From Thermoplasmata archaeon (lineage in GTDB: Archaea > Thermoplasmatota > E2 > UBA202 > JdFR-43), in assembly GCA_021158865.1 (NCBI GenBank), contig JAGGSX010000155.1:1-11701 (forward strand): a stretch of DNA of 11,701 nucleotides, in the 5' to 3' direction. Of the stretch, positions 5,587 through 11,701 are shown piece after piece. The notes under the pieces were generated by a model. The model did not search any database, was not told the DNA's origin, and saw only the letters and a list, made by a program, of their open reading frames with translations. Position numbers and translations under genes: made by a program. The stretch's first letter is position 1. The number at the start of each line of letters is the position of its first letter.

Positions 5587-6843
5587 ATGAGTGAGTTGCT
5601 GAGTAAAAAGGAAAAATTGAAAGAGATTTTGAAAAAACTGCACACTGGCGGAGATGTTGAAAAATTAAAAAAGGAAGCAAAAGAATTACTTGCAAGTATT
5701 TCTCCTATGGAAATTCCATTGATTGAGCAGGAGTTAATGCAGGAAGGAATAAGTGCAGAAGAAATAGCAAGAATGTGCGATTTACATGTGGAATTATTCA
5801 GAGAAGCAGTAGCCAGCTCGGCGGAGGCGCCGCCGCCGGGGCATCCATTGCATACACTGTATAAAGAGAATGAGAAGATAACAAAAGATGCAGAAAAATT
5901 GATGCTGTATTCAAAAGCAATGGATATAAAAGAAAATATAGGAAGAATAAAAGAATTTGCAAAAGAGCTACGGAATGTAGGCTTTACCCACTATGACAGA
6001 GAAGAAACTTTAATATTTCCGTATATAGAAAGGCGTGGAATAACAGCAATGCCAACAACACTATGGCGTAAGCATGATGAGATAAGAATAAAGTTGAGAC
6101 AACTTCTGCGATTCATTGAAAAAGGATTATATGAGCGAGTTAGAGAAAAAGCAATGGAGGTGTCGCAACTTTTAATAGATATGGCTTTCAGGGAGAATAA
6201 TATTTTATATCCCACTTTGCGGGCATTGCTTAGAGAAGGAGAATGGGTTGCAATAAAACAGCAGGAAAGCATATTTGGTTTTTACAAAGTTAAGCCAAAG
6301 GAGTGGAAAAGCAATGCCAAACCGCTTCATCCATACGAATTGGTAGCGAAGATAACGCAGGAGCAATTGCAAAAATTACCAGAAGAAATAAAAATGATAA
6401 TGAAAAATGCAAAAGTTGATGCAACAAAAATTAAAAGAAAAGGAGACATAAAAATGGATACTGGCTATATGCTACCAGAAGAAATAAATGCTCTTTTCAA
6501 AAACATGCCATTTGAAATAACTTTTATAGACAGTGAGGACAGGGTTCGCTTTTTCTCAGGACACAGAATATTTAGGAGAACAACTTCAGTAATAGGCAGA
6601 CCTGTGCAGCTATGTCATCCGCCAAAGAGCGTGCATATTGTTGAAAAGATATTGAGGGCATTTAAAGATGGCAGCAGGAGCAAAGCTGATTTCTGGATAA
6701 AAATAGGGGATAGATTCATTTATATACTTTACATTCCTGTTAGAGATGAAAACGGAAATTATATGGGAACACTTGAAATAGAGCAGGATATAACAGAATT
6801 GAAGAAGCTTGAAGGAGAGAAAAGAATACTCGACTGGAAATGA
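5587..6843 (+). CDS. DUF438-hemerythrin-PAS protein, probable oxygen/redox sensor
   Basis: This is a 418-residue soluble protein with three modules. Residues 1-78 match DUF438, with LKKLHTGGD near the start and EGISAEEIARMCDLH (53-67). Residues about 84-225 form a hemerythrin-like HHE bundle with likely iron ligands His86, His89, His135, Glu139, His163 and Glu203. Residues about 295-405 are a PAS domain with the family's conserved GHRIFRR, CHPPKSV (343-349), FW and YMGTLEIEQDIT elements. There is no kinase or DNA-binding domain, so any signal must pass to a partner. Hemerythrin domains bind O2 or sense iron and redox state, which suits the last gene of an oxygen-defence operon; the role is inferred. 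AGGAG (5574-5578), which contains part of the previous stop, precedes ATG 5587 by 8 bases. The linker codons at 5819-5842 are almost pure G+C. Confidence 0.9.
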   Translation: MSELLSKKEKLKEILKKLHTGGDVEKLKKEAKELLASISPMEIPLIEQELMQEGISAEEIARMCDLHVELFREAVASSAEAPPPGHPLHTLYKENEKITKDAEKLMLYSKAMDIKENIGRIKEFAKELRNVGFTHYDREETLIFPYIERRGITAMPTTLWRKHDEIRIKLRQLLRFIEKGLYERVREKAMEVSQLLIDMAFRENNILYPTLRALLREGEWVAIKQQESIFGFYKVKPKEWKSNAKPLHPYELVAKITQEQLQKLPEEIKMIMKNAKVDATKIKRKGDIKMDTGYMLPEEINALFKNMPFEITFIDSEDRVRFFSGHRIFRRTTSVIGRPVQLCHPPKSVHIVEKILRAFKDGSRSKADFWIKIGDRFIYILYIPVRDENGNYMGTLEIEQDITELKKLEGEKRILDWK

Positions 6844-6846
6844 ACG

Positions 6847-6873
6847 AACCCCTTTCTTAAAAAGAAAGGTGTT
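6847..6873 (+). repeat. Hairpin just after the eight-gene run
   Basis: CCTTTCTT (6851-6858) and AAGAAAGG (6862-6869) form a perfect 8-bp stem with an AAA loop. Beyond one mismatch, AAC (6847-6849) pairs with GTT (6871-6873). It begins a few bases after the stop codon of the DUF438 gene. No U-run follows directly, so it fits an mRNA 3' end stabiliser or processing site better than a classical terminator. It may also be part of a larger repeat element. Confidence 0.55.
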
Positions 6874-6965
6874 TCATCCCTAAAGAAATGGCTTCGCCAT
6901 AAAAAGAAGCAATGCCTACGGTTTCTCCTTAAGGAAAATGAATTGATAATGCAATTTGATGAAAC
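6871..6965. repeat. Nested inverted repeats, possible structured RNA or small palindromic element
   Basis: GTTTCATC (6871-6878) is matched by its reverse complement GATGAAAC (6958-6965). Between them lie the hairpin ATGGC-TTC-GCCAT (6888-6900), the palindrome CCTTAAGG (6927-6934), and AGAAA (6884-6888) complementary to TTTCT (6922-6926). The 13-base core ATGGCTTCGCCAT is the reverse complement of the centre of the strong hairpin at 3234-3266. I recognise no known RNA family. Confidence 0.4.
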
Positions 6966-6977
6966 TTTCAGCTTTTC

Positions 6978-7000
6978 ATGCTGCTTCGATGAGCATTTTT
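6978..7000 (+). terminator. Possible terminator: short stem followed by T-run
   Basis: ATGCT (6978-6982) can pair with AGCAT (6992-6996), followed at once by TTTTT within TTTTTATAATTT. U-rich tracts end archaeal transcripts, so this is a reasonable end for the operon that stops at 6843. The stem is only 5 bp. Confidence 0.3.
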
Positions 7001-7047
7001 ATAATTTCCAAATTATGCTTGAAGAAAAAGGGCTCATAAATAGGAAA

Positions 7048-7058
7048 AGTTATATATA
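7048..7058 (+). promoter_or_regulatory. TATA box for the winged-helix gene
   Basis: AGTTATATATA lies about 24-25 bases before ATG 7077, which has no SD site. This fits an archaeal leaderless transcript beginning at or near the ATG. Confidence 0.5.
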
Positions 7059-7076
7059 TCTGTGTATTTGATAGCG

Positions 7077-7310
7077 ATGGAAATAGAAGAGACAGGAGAG
7101 GATATCCTGCTCAGCCTTCTTATATACAAGGTTGATAATAAAGATGCATGGATAAGTTGTAAACTTCTGCAGATGAGGGTGGGATGTGAAGACAGCGAAT
7201 TTAAAGATGCGATAAATTATCTTAAGGAGCATGGTTACATTGAATTTAGAGACGAGGAGCATTTGCGTATAACAAAAGAAGGAATAGATTTTATAACATC
7301 ACGTGTGTGA
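7077..7310 (+). CDS. Small winged-helix DNA-binding protein
   Basis: This is a 77-residue protein with the layout of a lone winged-helix domain: helix 1 (EDILLSLLIYKVD), a helix-turn-helix with FKDAINYLKEHGYIEF, and a beta wing ending LRITKEGIDFITSRV. No ligand or metal site is visible. I start it at ATG 7077, because a TATA-like box lies at leaderless distance from it. The in-frame GTG at 7062 would add five residues but sits almost on the box. It precedes the KaiC-like gene by 35 bases, in the same direction. It probably regulates this cluster or acts with the KaiC-like protein, but the sequence does not show its target. Confidence 0.72.
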   Translation: MEIEETGEDILLSLLIYKVDNKDAWISCKLLQMRVGCEDSEFKDAINYLKEHGYIEFRDEEHLRITKEGIDFITSRV

Positions 7311-7318
7311 TGAAAATT

Positions 7319-7326
7319 ATTTAAAA
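7319..7326 (+). promoter_or_regulatory. TATA box for the KaiC-like/iron-uptake gene run
   Basis: ATTTAAAA is centred about 24 bases before ATG 7346, which lacks an SD site. This is the same spacing as for the preceding gene and again suggests a leaderless transcript. It would start the 7346-10517 run. Confidence 0.45.
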
Positions 7327-7345
7327 CATTCTGATTATATACAGC

Positions 7346-8083
7346 ATGAAAAAATTTATACCAAATATAAAATGGATAGATGAGATGTTGCCAGATGGTT
7401 TTCCTATGAATACTTCGACGCTTGTCAGCGGGCCCGGCGGCTCTGGGAAGCCATTGATTGGGTATATGTTTGCTTCTGCTTATGCAAATCAGAATGGAAA
7501 ACTTGTGATAATTTTAACAAGCACAGACAGGCAATATGCAATAAATATCATGAAAATATTTGGAACAGATTTAGAAAAAATTGACGATAGGGTTTATTAT
7601 GTCGAACTTGACCCATCTATAGATGGCATAGAAGTGGTAAAAGATAACTGGATAAAGGCAAATTTATTGAAGCCAGAGATATGGGATGAAATAATCAGGA
7701 AGGGAAATGAATATGTTGGAGGAGATGAAATGGTGATTGCTTCTGCTTTAAATTTGTTGTTCTTTTCAAAAACTTATGGTGAGAGGGTATATAAAAAATT
7801 AAAAGAAATATTGGAAAACGATAAAGATAGAACATACTTTTTTACAATAAATTCAGATGCATTCAAAGAGAAGGCAGATGCTTTAGAAAGAGCTTCTGAC
7901 AATTTAATGTTCAGCAGAATGGAACAGCCCATGAAACTTTATTTAAAAATATCAAGAATGAAAGGAGTAAGATTTTCTGAAAAAGAAACTCAAGTTCCTC
8001 TTTCAAAAGATATTTTAAAAAGTATAAGAGAAGAAGCTGAAAGAGGAAAGAAAAATTTGATACCTGCTATATCGAAAATATGA
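7346..8083 (+). CDS. KaiC-like RecA-superfamily protein with degenerate Walker motifs
   Basis: This is a 245-residue single-domain relative of KaiC/RAD55-type ATPases. The P-loop reads GPGGSGKP (29-36): the invariant Ser/Thr after the lysine, which holds the Mg ion, is proline. The strand that should carry Walker B reads EMVIASALNLL (128-138) with Ala132 where KaiC-like proteins have Asp. The rest still follows the family: YGERVYKKLKEIL, a strand with TINSDAF, ALERASDNLMF, and a terminal KISRMKGVRF. Both motifs being altered suggests it binds nucleotide weakly or without hydrolysis and acts as a regulator; that is inference. The reading frame is intact. Its stop overlaps the start of the DtxR-type gene as ATGA, so it is co-translated with the iron regulator and FeoB. 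Confidence 0.8.
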   Translation: MKKFIPNIKWIDEMLPDGFPMNTSTLVSGPGGSGKPLIGYMFASAYANQNGKLVIILTSTDRQYAINIMKIFGTDLEKIDDRVYYVELDPSIDGIEVVKDNWIKANLLKPEIWDEIIRKGNEYVGGDEMVIASALNLLFFSKTYGERVYKKLKEILENDKDRTYFFTINSDAFKEKADALERASDNLMFSRMEQPMKLYLKISRMKGVRFSEKETQVPLSKDILKSIREEAERGKKNLIPAISKI

Positions 8084-8643
8084 TCGAATGGCTTCGCATA
8101 CTTATAGATGATATCTTAAGGCTATCAAGAGAAAAGAATAAGCCAGTATCAATAAAGGAAATAGTGGATGAAACAAATGTTGATAGAGAAGATGTGAGAG
8201 ATGCAATAAATGAAATGGAAAAAGAAGGACTTGCAAAATATAAAGAAAAAGTTCTGCTCACGGATAAAGGAAAAGAAAGAGCTGCTCTCTTATTCAAAAG
8301 ACATGAGACAATAGAAAAATTTTTTGGTGGAAAAGAAGCACATAAGATAGCTCATTCTTTGGAACATTTTGAGGACAAAGACATAGAATATATGAAGGAA
8401 ATGGTGGAAGGAAAAAAAGAAAGCCTGAAAAATTTTAAGGAAGGCATGGAGGGAATAATAGCTGCATCAACAATAAGCAATCCAAAAATAATCTCAAGGC
8501 TTATTGGCGTCGGCATGGCGCCAGCCTCCTATTTTAGAGTTGAGCAGGTTAGAAGTGATGCAATAATATTGCGTATCCATAACAGGCTTGTTGTAATAGA
8601 TGCGAGCATAGCTGATAAAATATTTGCTGTAGGCATAAAATGA
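8080..8643 (+). CDS. DtxR-family metal-dependent regulator with C-terminal FeoA-like domain
   Basis: This is a probable Fe(II)- or Mn(II)-responsive repressor of 187 residues. An N-terminal winged helix (about 1-65, with SIKEIVDETNVDREDVRDAI) is followed by the metal-binding dimerisation domain. Ligands keep the DtxR spacing: His75-x3-Glu79 and His88 match DtxR His79, Glu83 and His98. His92, Glu95 and His96 match Cys102, Glu105 and His106, so the cysteine is replaced by histidine. Residues 138-187 form an SH3-like FeoA domain (LIGVGMAPASYFRV ... RLVVIDASIADKIFAV). The gene overlaps the KaiC-like gene by 4 bases and feoB by 4 bases. It probably represses iron uptake when iron is plentiful. No separate feoA gene is visible, so the fused FeoA domain might also serve FeoB, which is speculative. 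Confidence 0.9.
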   Translation: MIEWLRILIDDILRLSREKNKPVSIKEIVDETNVDREDVRDAINEMEKEGLAKYKEKVLLTDKGKERAALLFKRHETIEKFFGGKEAHKIAHSLEHFEDKDIEYMKEMVEGKKESLKNFKEGMEGIIAASTISNPKIISRLIGVGMAPASYFRVEQVRSDAIILRIHNRLVVIDASIADKIFAVGIK

Positions 8644-10517
8644 AGGCGTTATTGATAGGGCAACCCAATGTTGGAAAATCTTCTTTGCTAAATGCGTTGA
8701 CAGGGGCAAGGGTTATAATATCAAATTATCCGGGAACAACCATAGATTTTACGAAGGGGGAGGCAAAAATAAAAGGAAAAAAATATTCCTTTATTGACAC
8801 ACCAGGTATATACAATTTATTCCCTTCGAGCATGGAGGAGAAAGTTACAGAAAAAATTGTTTTATCAGCTGACTATGATTTCATAATACAGGTTGCAGAT
8901 GCTGTTGCCTTAGAAAGAAGTCTTGTAATAACAATGAGTTTGATTGAACTGGGATTGCCAATCATTCTCGCGATAAACTTCTGGGAAGAAGCAGAGAAAA
9001 AAGGAATATATGTCAATGAAAAAAAACTTGAAGAAAAATTGGGTATAAAAGTTGTCAAAATAAATCCAATAAAGAGAAAAGGAATATTGCAATTGGTGGA
9101 GAATATTGATAAAGCAAAAAAATCGAATTTTGAAATAATTTATGATGATGATATCGAATTTGCCATAAAAGAAGTGATGAAAAGACTACCAAAAACAAAG
9201 TTGTCAAAAAGAGGTATAGCAGTAAAAATTTTGGAAGGAGATGAGGAAGCCATAAAAAAATATGGAATAGATGCAGCAAGCATAAAGAAAAAAATTGGGA
9301 GGCATCCAAATTTATCCATAGATATTCAAATAACCAAGTCAGGCTATGCTTCAATAGTTTCAAAAAATGTTACAGAATTAAAAGCCATAAAAACGGGCAT
9401 AAATAAATTTGATAAAATTTTATTATTTCATCCTGTGATAGGGCAGCTGTTTGTCCTATTTACATTCACTCTAATATTTTTAATTCTTATATGGCTTGGA
9501 GGATGGTTTCAGGACAATCTTTTTTCCATGTTCAATAAGCTAATAGATTTTTTGATGCCATTCATACATTCAAAATTTGCATCTTTGCTTTTAGAAAATG
9601 CTTTAACGGGACTTGCAGCAGGAATTGCAGTAGCCATTCCATATATAGGCATATTTTATGTCATCCTGTCAATTTTAGAAGACAGCGGGCTGTTATCCCG
9701 TTTTATAATCATTTTAAATGGATTGATGAAAAAAATAGGATTGCCCGGAAAAGCCATAATCCCAATAATGCTCGGCTTGGGCTGCAGCGCGGCGGCAATA
9801 AAATCAACCCGAATACTTCCAGAAAAAGAGGATAGAATAAAGGTATCATTTTTGTATTCTTTTATTCCGTGCTCATCAAGAACAGCTATAATACTTGGTG
9901 TCGTTGGCCATTATGCTGGAATTGGATATGGACTTGGTATATATTTAATTTCATTCATTATTTTCATAATTACCGCCAAAATATTGAACATTTCTATTAA
10001 AAAAGAGCCAATGCCAATAATAGAAGAAATGCCTTCTTACAGAATACCAAAAATTAGAAATGTTGTCATAAAATCATGGATAAGAATGGAAAGTTTTGTA
10101 TATGTTGTTATTCCATTACTAATATTTGGAGGGCTGCTTTATGCAATTTTGCTTCAATTAAATGTTGTAAATGCAATTATCAAACCATTGAATTTTATAA
10201 CTGTGGGATGGCTCCATTTACCAGAAAAAAGCATGATAGCATTATTTTATGGTTTCCTCCAGAAGGATTTAACTCCAGCAATGCTTGCCAATGCTGTTGG
10301 AACATTAAATTTTGGCAGTGTAATGACAAAATTGCAAATTTTTACTTTTGGTATGGCTTCTACTTTTCAAGTGCCCTGTATAATAGCATTTGGCATGATG
10401 GGAAAGGAAATAGGATGGAAAGATGTAATCATGATTGAAATTTCCATGCTTTTATATGGCTTGTTTCTAACTGGAATTATTTTAAGACTTTTTCTTTTGG
10501 CAAGTATTTTATTTTAA
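8640..10517 (+). CDS. feoB: Ferrous iron transporter FeoB, divergent
   Basis: This is an inner-membrane Fe(II) transporter of 625 residues with an N-terminal GTPase domain. G1 is GQPNVGKS (7-14), switch I is NYPGTT (29-34) and G3 is DTPG (53-56). G4 reads NFWE (113-116), with Glu in place of the Asp that selects guanine, and no clear G5 SA motif follows. A linker to about 260 leads to a polytopic C-terminal part. The gate segments are present: LEDSGLLSR (346-354), GLGCSAAAIKSTR with Cys382, IPCSSR with Cys411, and FQVPC with Cys580. The conserved cysteines support FeoB over an unrelated transporter, but the surrounding residues are divergent. It is translationally coupled to the upstream DtxR-type regulator (ATGA overlap). 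Confidence 0.92.
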   Translation: MKALLIGQPNVGKSSLLNALTGARVIISNYPGTTIDFTKGEAKIKGKKYSFIDTPGIYNLFPSSMEEKVTEKIVLSADYDFIIQVADAVALERSLVITMSLIELGLPIILAINFWEEAEKKGIYVNEKKLEEKLGIKVVKINPIKRKGILQLVENIDKAKKSNFEIIYDDDIEFAIKEVMKRLPKTKLSKRGIAVKILEGDEEAIKKYGIDAASIKKKIGRHPNLSIDIQITKSGYASIVSKNVTELKAIKTGINKFDKILLFHPVIGQLFVLFTFTLIFLILIWLGGWFQDNLFSMFNKLIDFLMPFIHSKFASLLLENALTGLAAGIAVAIPYIGIFYVILSILEDSGLLSRFIIILNGLMKKIGLPGKAIIPIMLGLGCSAAAIKSTRILPEKEDRIKVSFLYSFIPCSSRTAIILGVVGHYAGIGYGLGIYLISFIIFIITAKILNISIKKEPMPIIEEMPSYRIPKIRNVVIKSWIRMESFVYVVIPLLIFGGLLYAILLQLNVVNAIIKPLNFITVGWLHLPEKSMIALFYGFLQKDLTPAMLANAVGTLNFGSVMTKLQIFTFGMASTFQVPCIIAFGMMGKEIGWKDVIMIEISMLLYGLFLTGIILRLFLLASILF

Positions 10518-10533
10518 TGAGTATTTAGAAGCA

Positions 10534-11586
10534 GTGTCAATTGAAGACGAAATAAAAAAAATAGAGGAAGAAATTCGGAATACGCCATATAACAAAGCTA
10601 CAGAATATCATATCGGAAAACTTAAAGCAAAGCTGGCAAGACTTAGAGAAGAAAGCGAAAAAAAATCTGCTGGCAAATCTTATGGTTTTGCAATAAAGAA
10701 AAGTGGTGATGCAAGTGTTGCCATGATTGGACCGCCTTCTGTTGGAAAATCCACATTACTAAATAAACTCACAAATGCTGAGAGCAGGATTGGAGAATAT
10801 GATTTTACGACAACTCATGTTATACCAGGCATAATGGAATATGAAGGATGTAAAATACAACTTCTGGATTTGCCAGGCATAATATATGGAGCGGCAAGAG
10901 GGCGTGGGCGGGGGCGTGAGATAATATCGATGGCGAGAGTTGTTGACTTAATTCTCATAATTGTCGATGTATTTACAGTTGGAGAGATTGAGAAAATTGA
11001 AGATGAGTTATATAGGGCAGGCATAAGGTTGAATCAAAAGAAGCCAAATGTTATAATAAAGAAAAAAGATAGAGGCGGCATAAATATTGAGATGTCCCGA
11101 AAAAGCAGGCTGAGCATGGAGGCGGCTAAGGCAATAATCATGGAATATCTAAGCAATGCAGACGTTGTGATAAGAGATGATGTTAATGAGGAGCAACTTA
11201 TAGATGCATTACTTGGCAACAGGGTTTATCTTCCATCAATTGTAATTGTAAATAAGGTGGATATAAGCAAGCCAGCAATAAAAAATGCATTGTATATATC
11301 TGCAAAAAGTGGAGAGGGACTAAAAAAATTGAAGGATGCCATATTTAAAAAATTAGAATTGGTGAGGGTATATATGAAGCCAGAAGGAAAAAAAGTTGAA
11401 AAAAGACCGATGGTTTTAAAGAAAGGAGCAAAAATAAGAGATGTTTGCATGCATTTACATAAAGATTTTATAAACAATTTTAGATATGCCACCATATATG
11501 GTCCATCTGCATCTTTTCCAGGACAGCGTGTGGGTTTGAATCATGTTGTTAAGGATGGAGATATTATAACAATAGTTGCAAGATGA
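10534..11586 (+). CDS. drg: DRG/Rbg-family GTPase with TGS domain
   Basis: This is a developmentally-regulated-GTP-binding-type protein of 350 residues, an archaeal/eukaryotic family linked to ribosomes and translation. The N-terminal coiled segment has the family block NTPYNKAT (16-23) and a Lys/Arg-rich helix. G1 is GPPSVGKS (66-73), switch I follows around FTTTHV, G3 is DLPG (112-115) followed by the glycine/arginine run GRGRGRE (123-129), G4 is NKVD (240-243) and G5 is SAKSGEG (256-262). The TGS domain occupies about 276-349. The start is GTG 10534: an in-frame TGA at 10519 rules out anything earlier, and the residues fit other family N-termini. It lies 16 bases after feoB in the same direction without an obvious promoter, so read-through is possible, but it has no evident link to iron. 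Confidence 0.95.
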   Translation: MSIEDEIKKIEEEIRNTPYNKATEYHIGKLKAKLARLREESEKKSAGKSYGFAIKKSGDASVAMIGPPSVGKSTLLNKLTNAESRIGEYDFTTTHVIPGIMEYEGCKIQLLDLPGIIYGAARGRGRGREIISMARVVDLILIIVDVFTVGEIEKIEDELYRAGIRLNQKKPNVIIKKKDRGGINIEMSRKSRLSMEAAKAIIMEYLSNADVVIRDDVNEEQLIDALLGNRVYLPSIVIVNKVDISKPAIKNALYISAKSGEGLKKLKDAIFKKLELVRVYMKPEGKKVEKRPMVLKKGAKIRDVCMHLHKDFINNFRYATIYGPSASFPGQRVGLNHVVKDGDIITIVAR

Positions 11587-11605
11587 TTTTATTTAATCTA
11601 TTCTC

Positions 11606-11701
11606 CTATCCATGCCACTGGCTTTGCTGACTCACTGAAACAAAGAATCCATTGCCTTGCTCAATAACAAAGTCAGGTGCATTGGGAACATAAACATCAA
11701 A
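11606..11701 (-). CDS. C-terminal end of a minus-strand gene, possibly a surface protein
   Basis: I read 31 codons and a TAG stop from the right edge on the minus strand. The tail ends in a strand-rich segment with GNGFFVSVSQQS followed by a terminal WHG. Such beta-rich C-termini resemble the end of large secreted or surface proteins with repeated Ig-like domains, but too little is present to name a family. It converges on the DRG gene, with 19 bases between the two stops and no clear hairpin terminator there. Confidence 0.55.
   Translation of the reverse strand, partial: FDVYVPNAPDFVIEQGNGFFVSVSQQSQWHG

Noticed and set aside
6956..7000. Archaeal C/D box guide RNA, suggested by TTGATGA near 6956 and CGATGAG near 6988
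   Set aside because: No CTGA box D or D' is present at the required spacing.
6841..7071. UGA read-through or selenocysteine extension of the DUF438-PAS protein
   Set aside because: The protein ends at the normal family end and the tail resembles no known domain; the open frame is reported only as a curiosity.
7336..7341. TATATA as promoter of the KaiC-like gene
   Set aside because: It is only 5 bases from the start codon; the ATTTAAAA at 7319 has the right spacing.
11587..11605. Terminator between the convergent DRG and right-edge genes
   Set aside because: The stretch is AT-rich with short T-runs but has no hairpin and is too short to call with confidence.
1..11701. CRISPR array, tRNA or rRNA gene, transposase, integration site
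   Set aside because: I saw no regularly spaced repeats, no cloverleaf or conserved rRNA segment, and no recombinase gene on either strand.

Overview
The window reads as a piece of an AT-rich archaeal chromosome (roughly one third G+C by eye). The main evidence for an archaeon is an isoprenoid pair of geranylgeranyl diphosphate synthase and FMN-dependent type 2 IPP isomerase, an archaeal DRG-type TGS GTPase, TTTAAATA-like TATA boxes, and GGTGAT-type Shine-Dalgarno (SD) sites mixed with apparently leaderless starts. The enzyme set (superoxide reductase, rubrerythrin, ferritins, peroxiredoxins) suggests an anaerobe or microaerophile that must handle oxygen. A euryarchaeon, perhaps Thermoplasmata-related, is a guess I cannot test here.

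Layout. Positions 1-2214 are on the minus strand: a GGPP synthase cut by the left edge, IPP isomerase overlapping it by 13 bases, and an Lrp/AsnC-family regulator. A 129-base divergent intergenic region (2215-2343) holds TATA boxes in both directions and three helically phased TTAATATT boxes. Positions 2344-6843 are a tight plus-strand run of eight genes with gaps of at most 14 bases and several overlaps: Prx6-type peroxiredoxin, an unrecognised 202-residue protein, ferritin, a stand-alone encapsulated-ferritin-like protein, superoxide reductase, a Bcp/PrxQ peroxiredoxin, an unusually short rubrerythrin, and a DUF438-hemerythrin-PAS protein. Together these could detoxify superoxide and peroxide, store the iron released, and sense oxygen or redox state.

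Positions 6844-7076 are non-coding or decayed, rich in inverted repeats, and stay open in the frame of the preceding gene. Then come a small winged-helix protein, a KaiC-like protein whose Walker A and B motifs are both damaged, a DtxR-family regulator carrying a FeoA domain, and FeoB. This is probably an iron-uptake and iron-sensing unit. A DRG-family GTPase with a TGS domain follows, and the last 31 codons of a minus-strand gene, possibly a surface protein, enter from the right edge.

The most notable observations are: (i) the operon itself with its unknown second gene; (ii) a perfect 15-bp inverted repeat inside that unknown gene, whose 13-base core recurs in inverse orientation in the 6844-7076 gap; (iii) the rubrerythrin lacking its last diiron-ligand helix and half of its rubredoxin knuckles; (iv) the encapsulated-ferritin-like gene with no shell gene beside it; and (v) the degenerate KaiC-like protein inside an iron-uptake cluster. 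I saw no rRNA, tRNA, CRISPR array or transposase.
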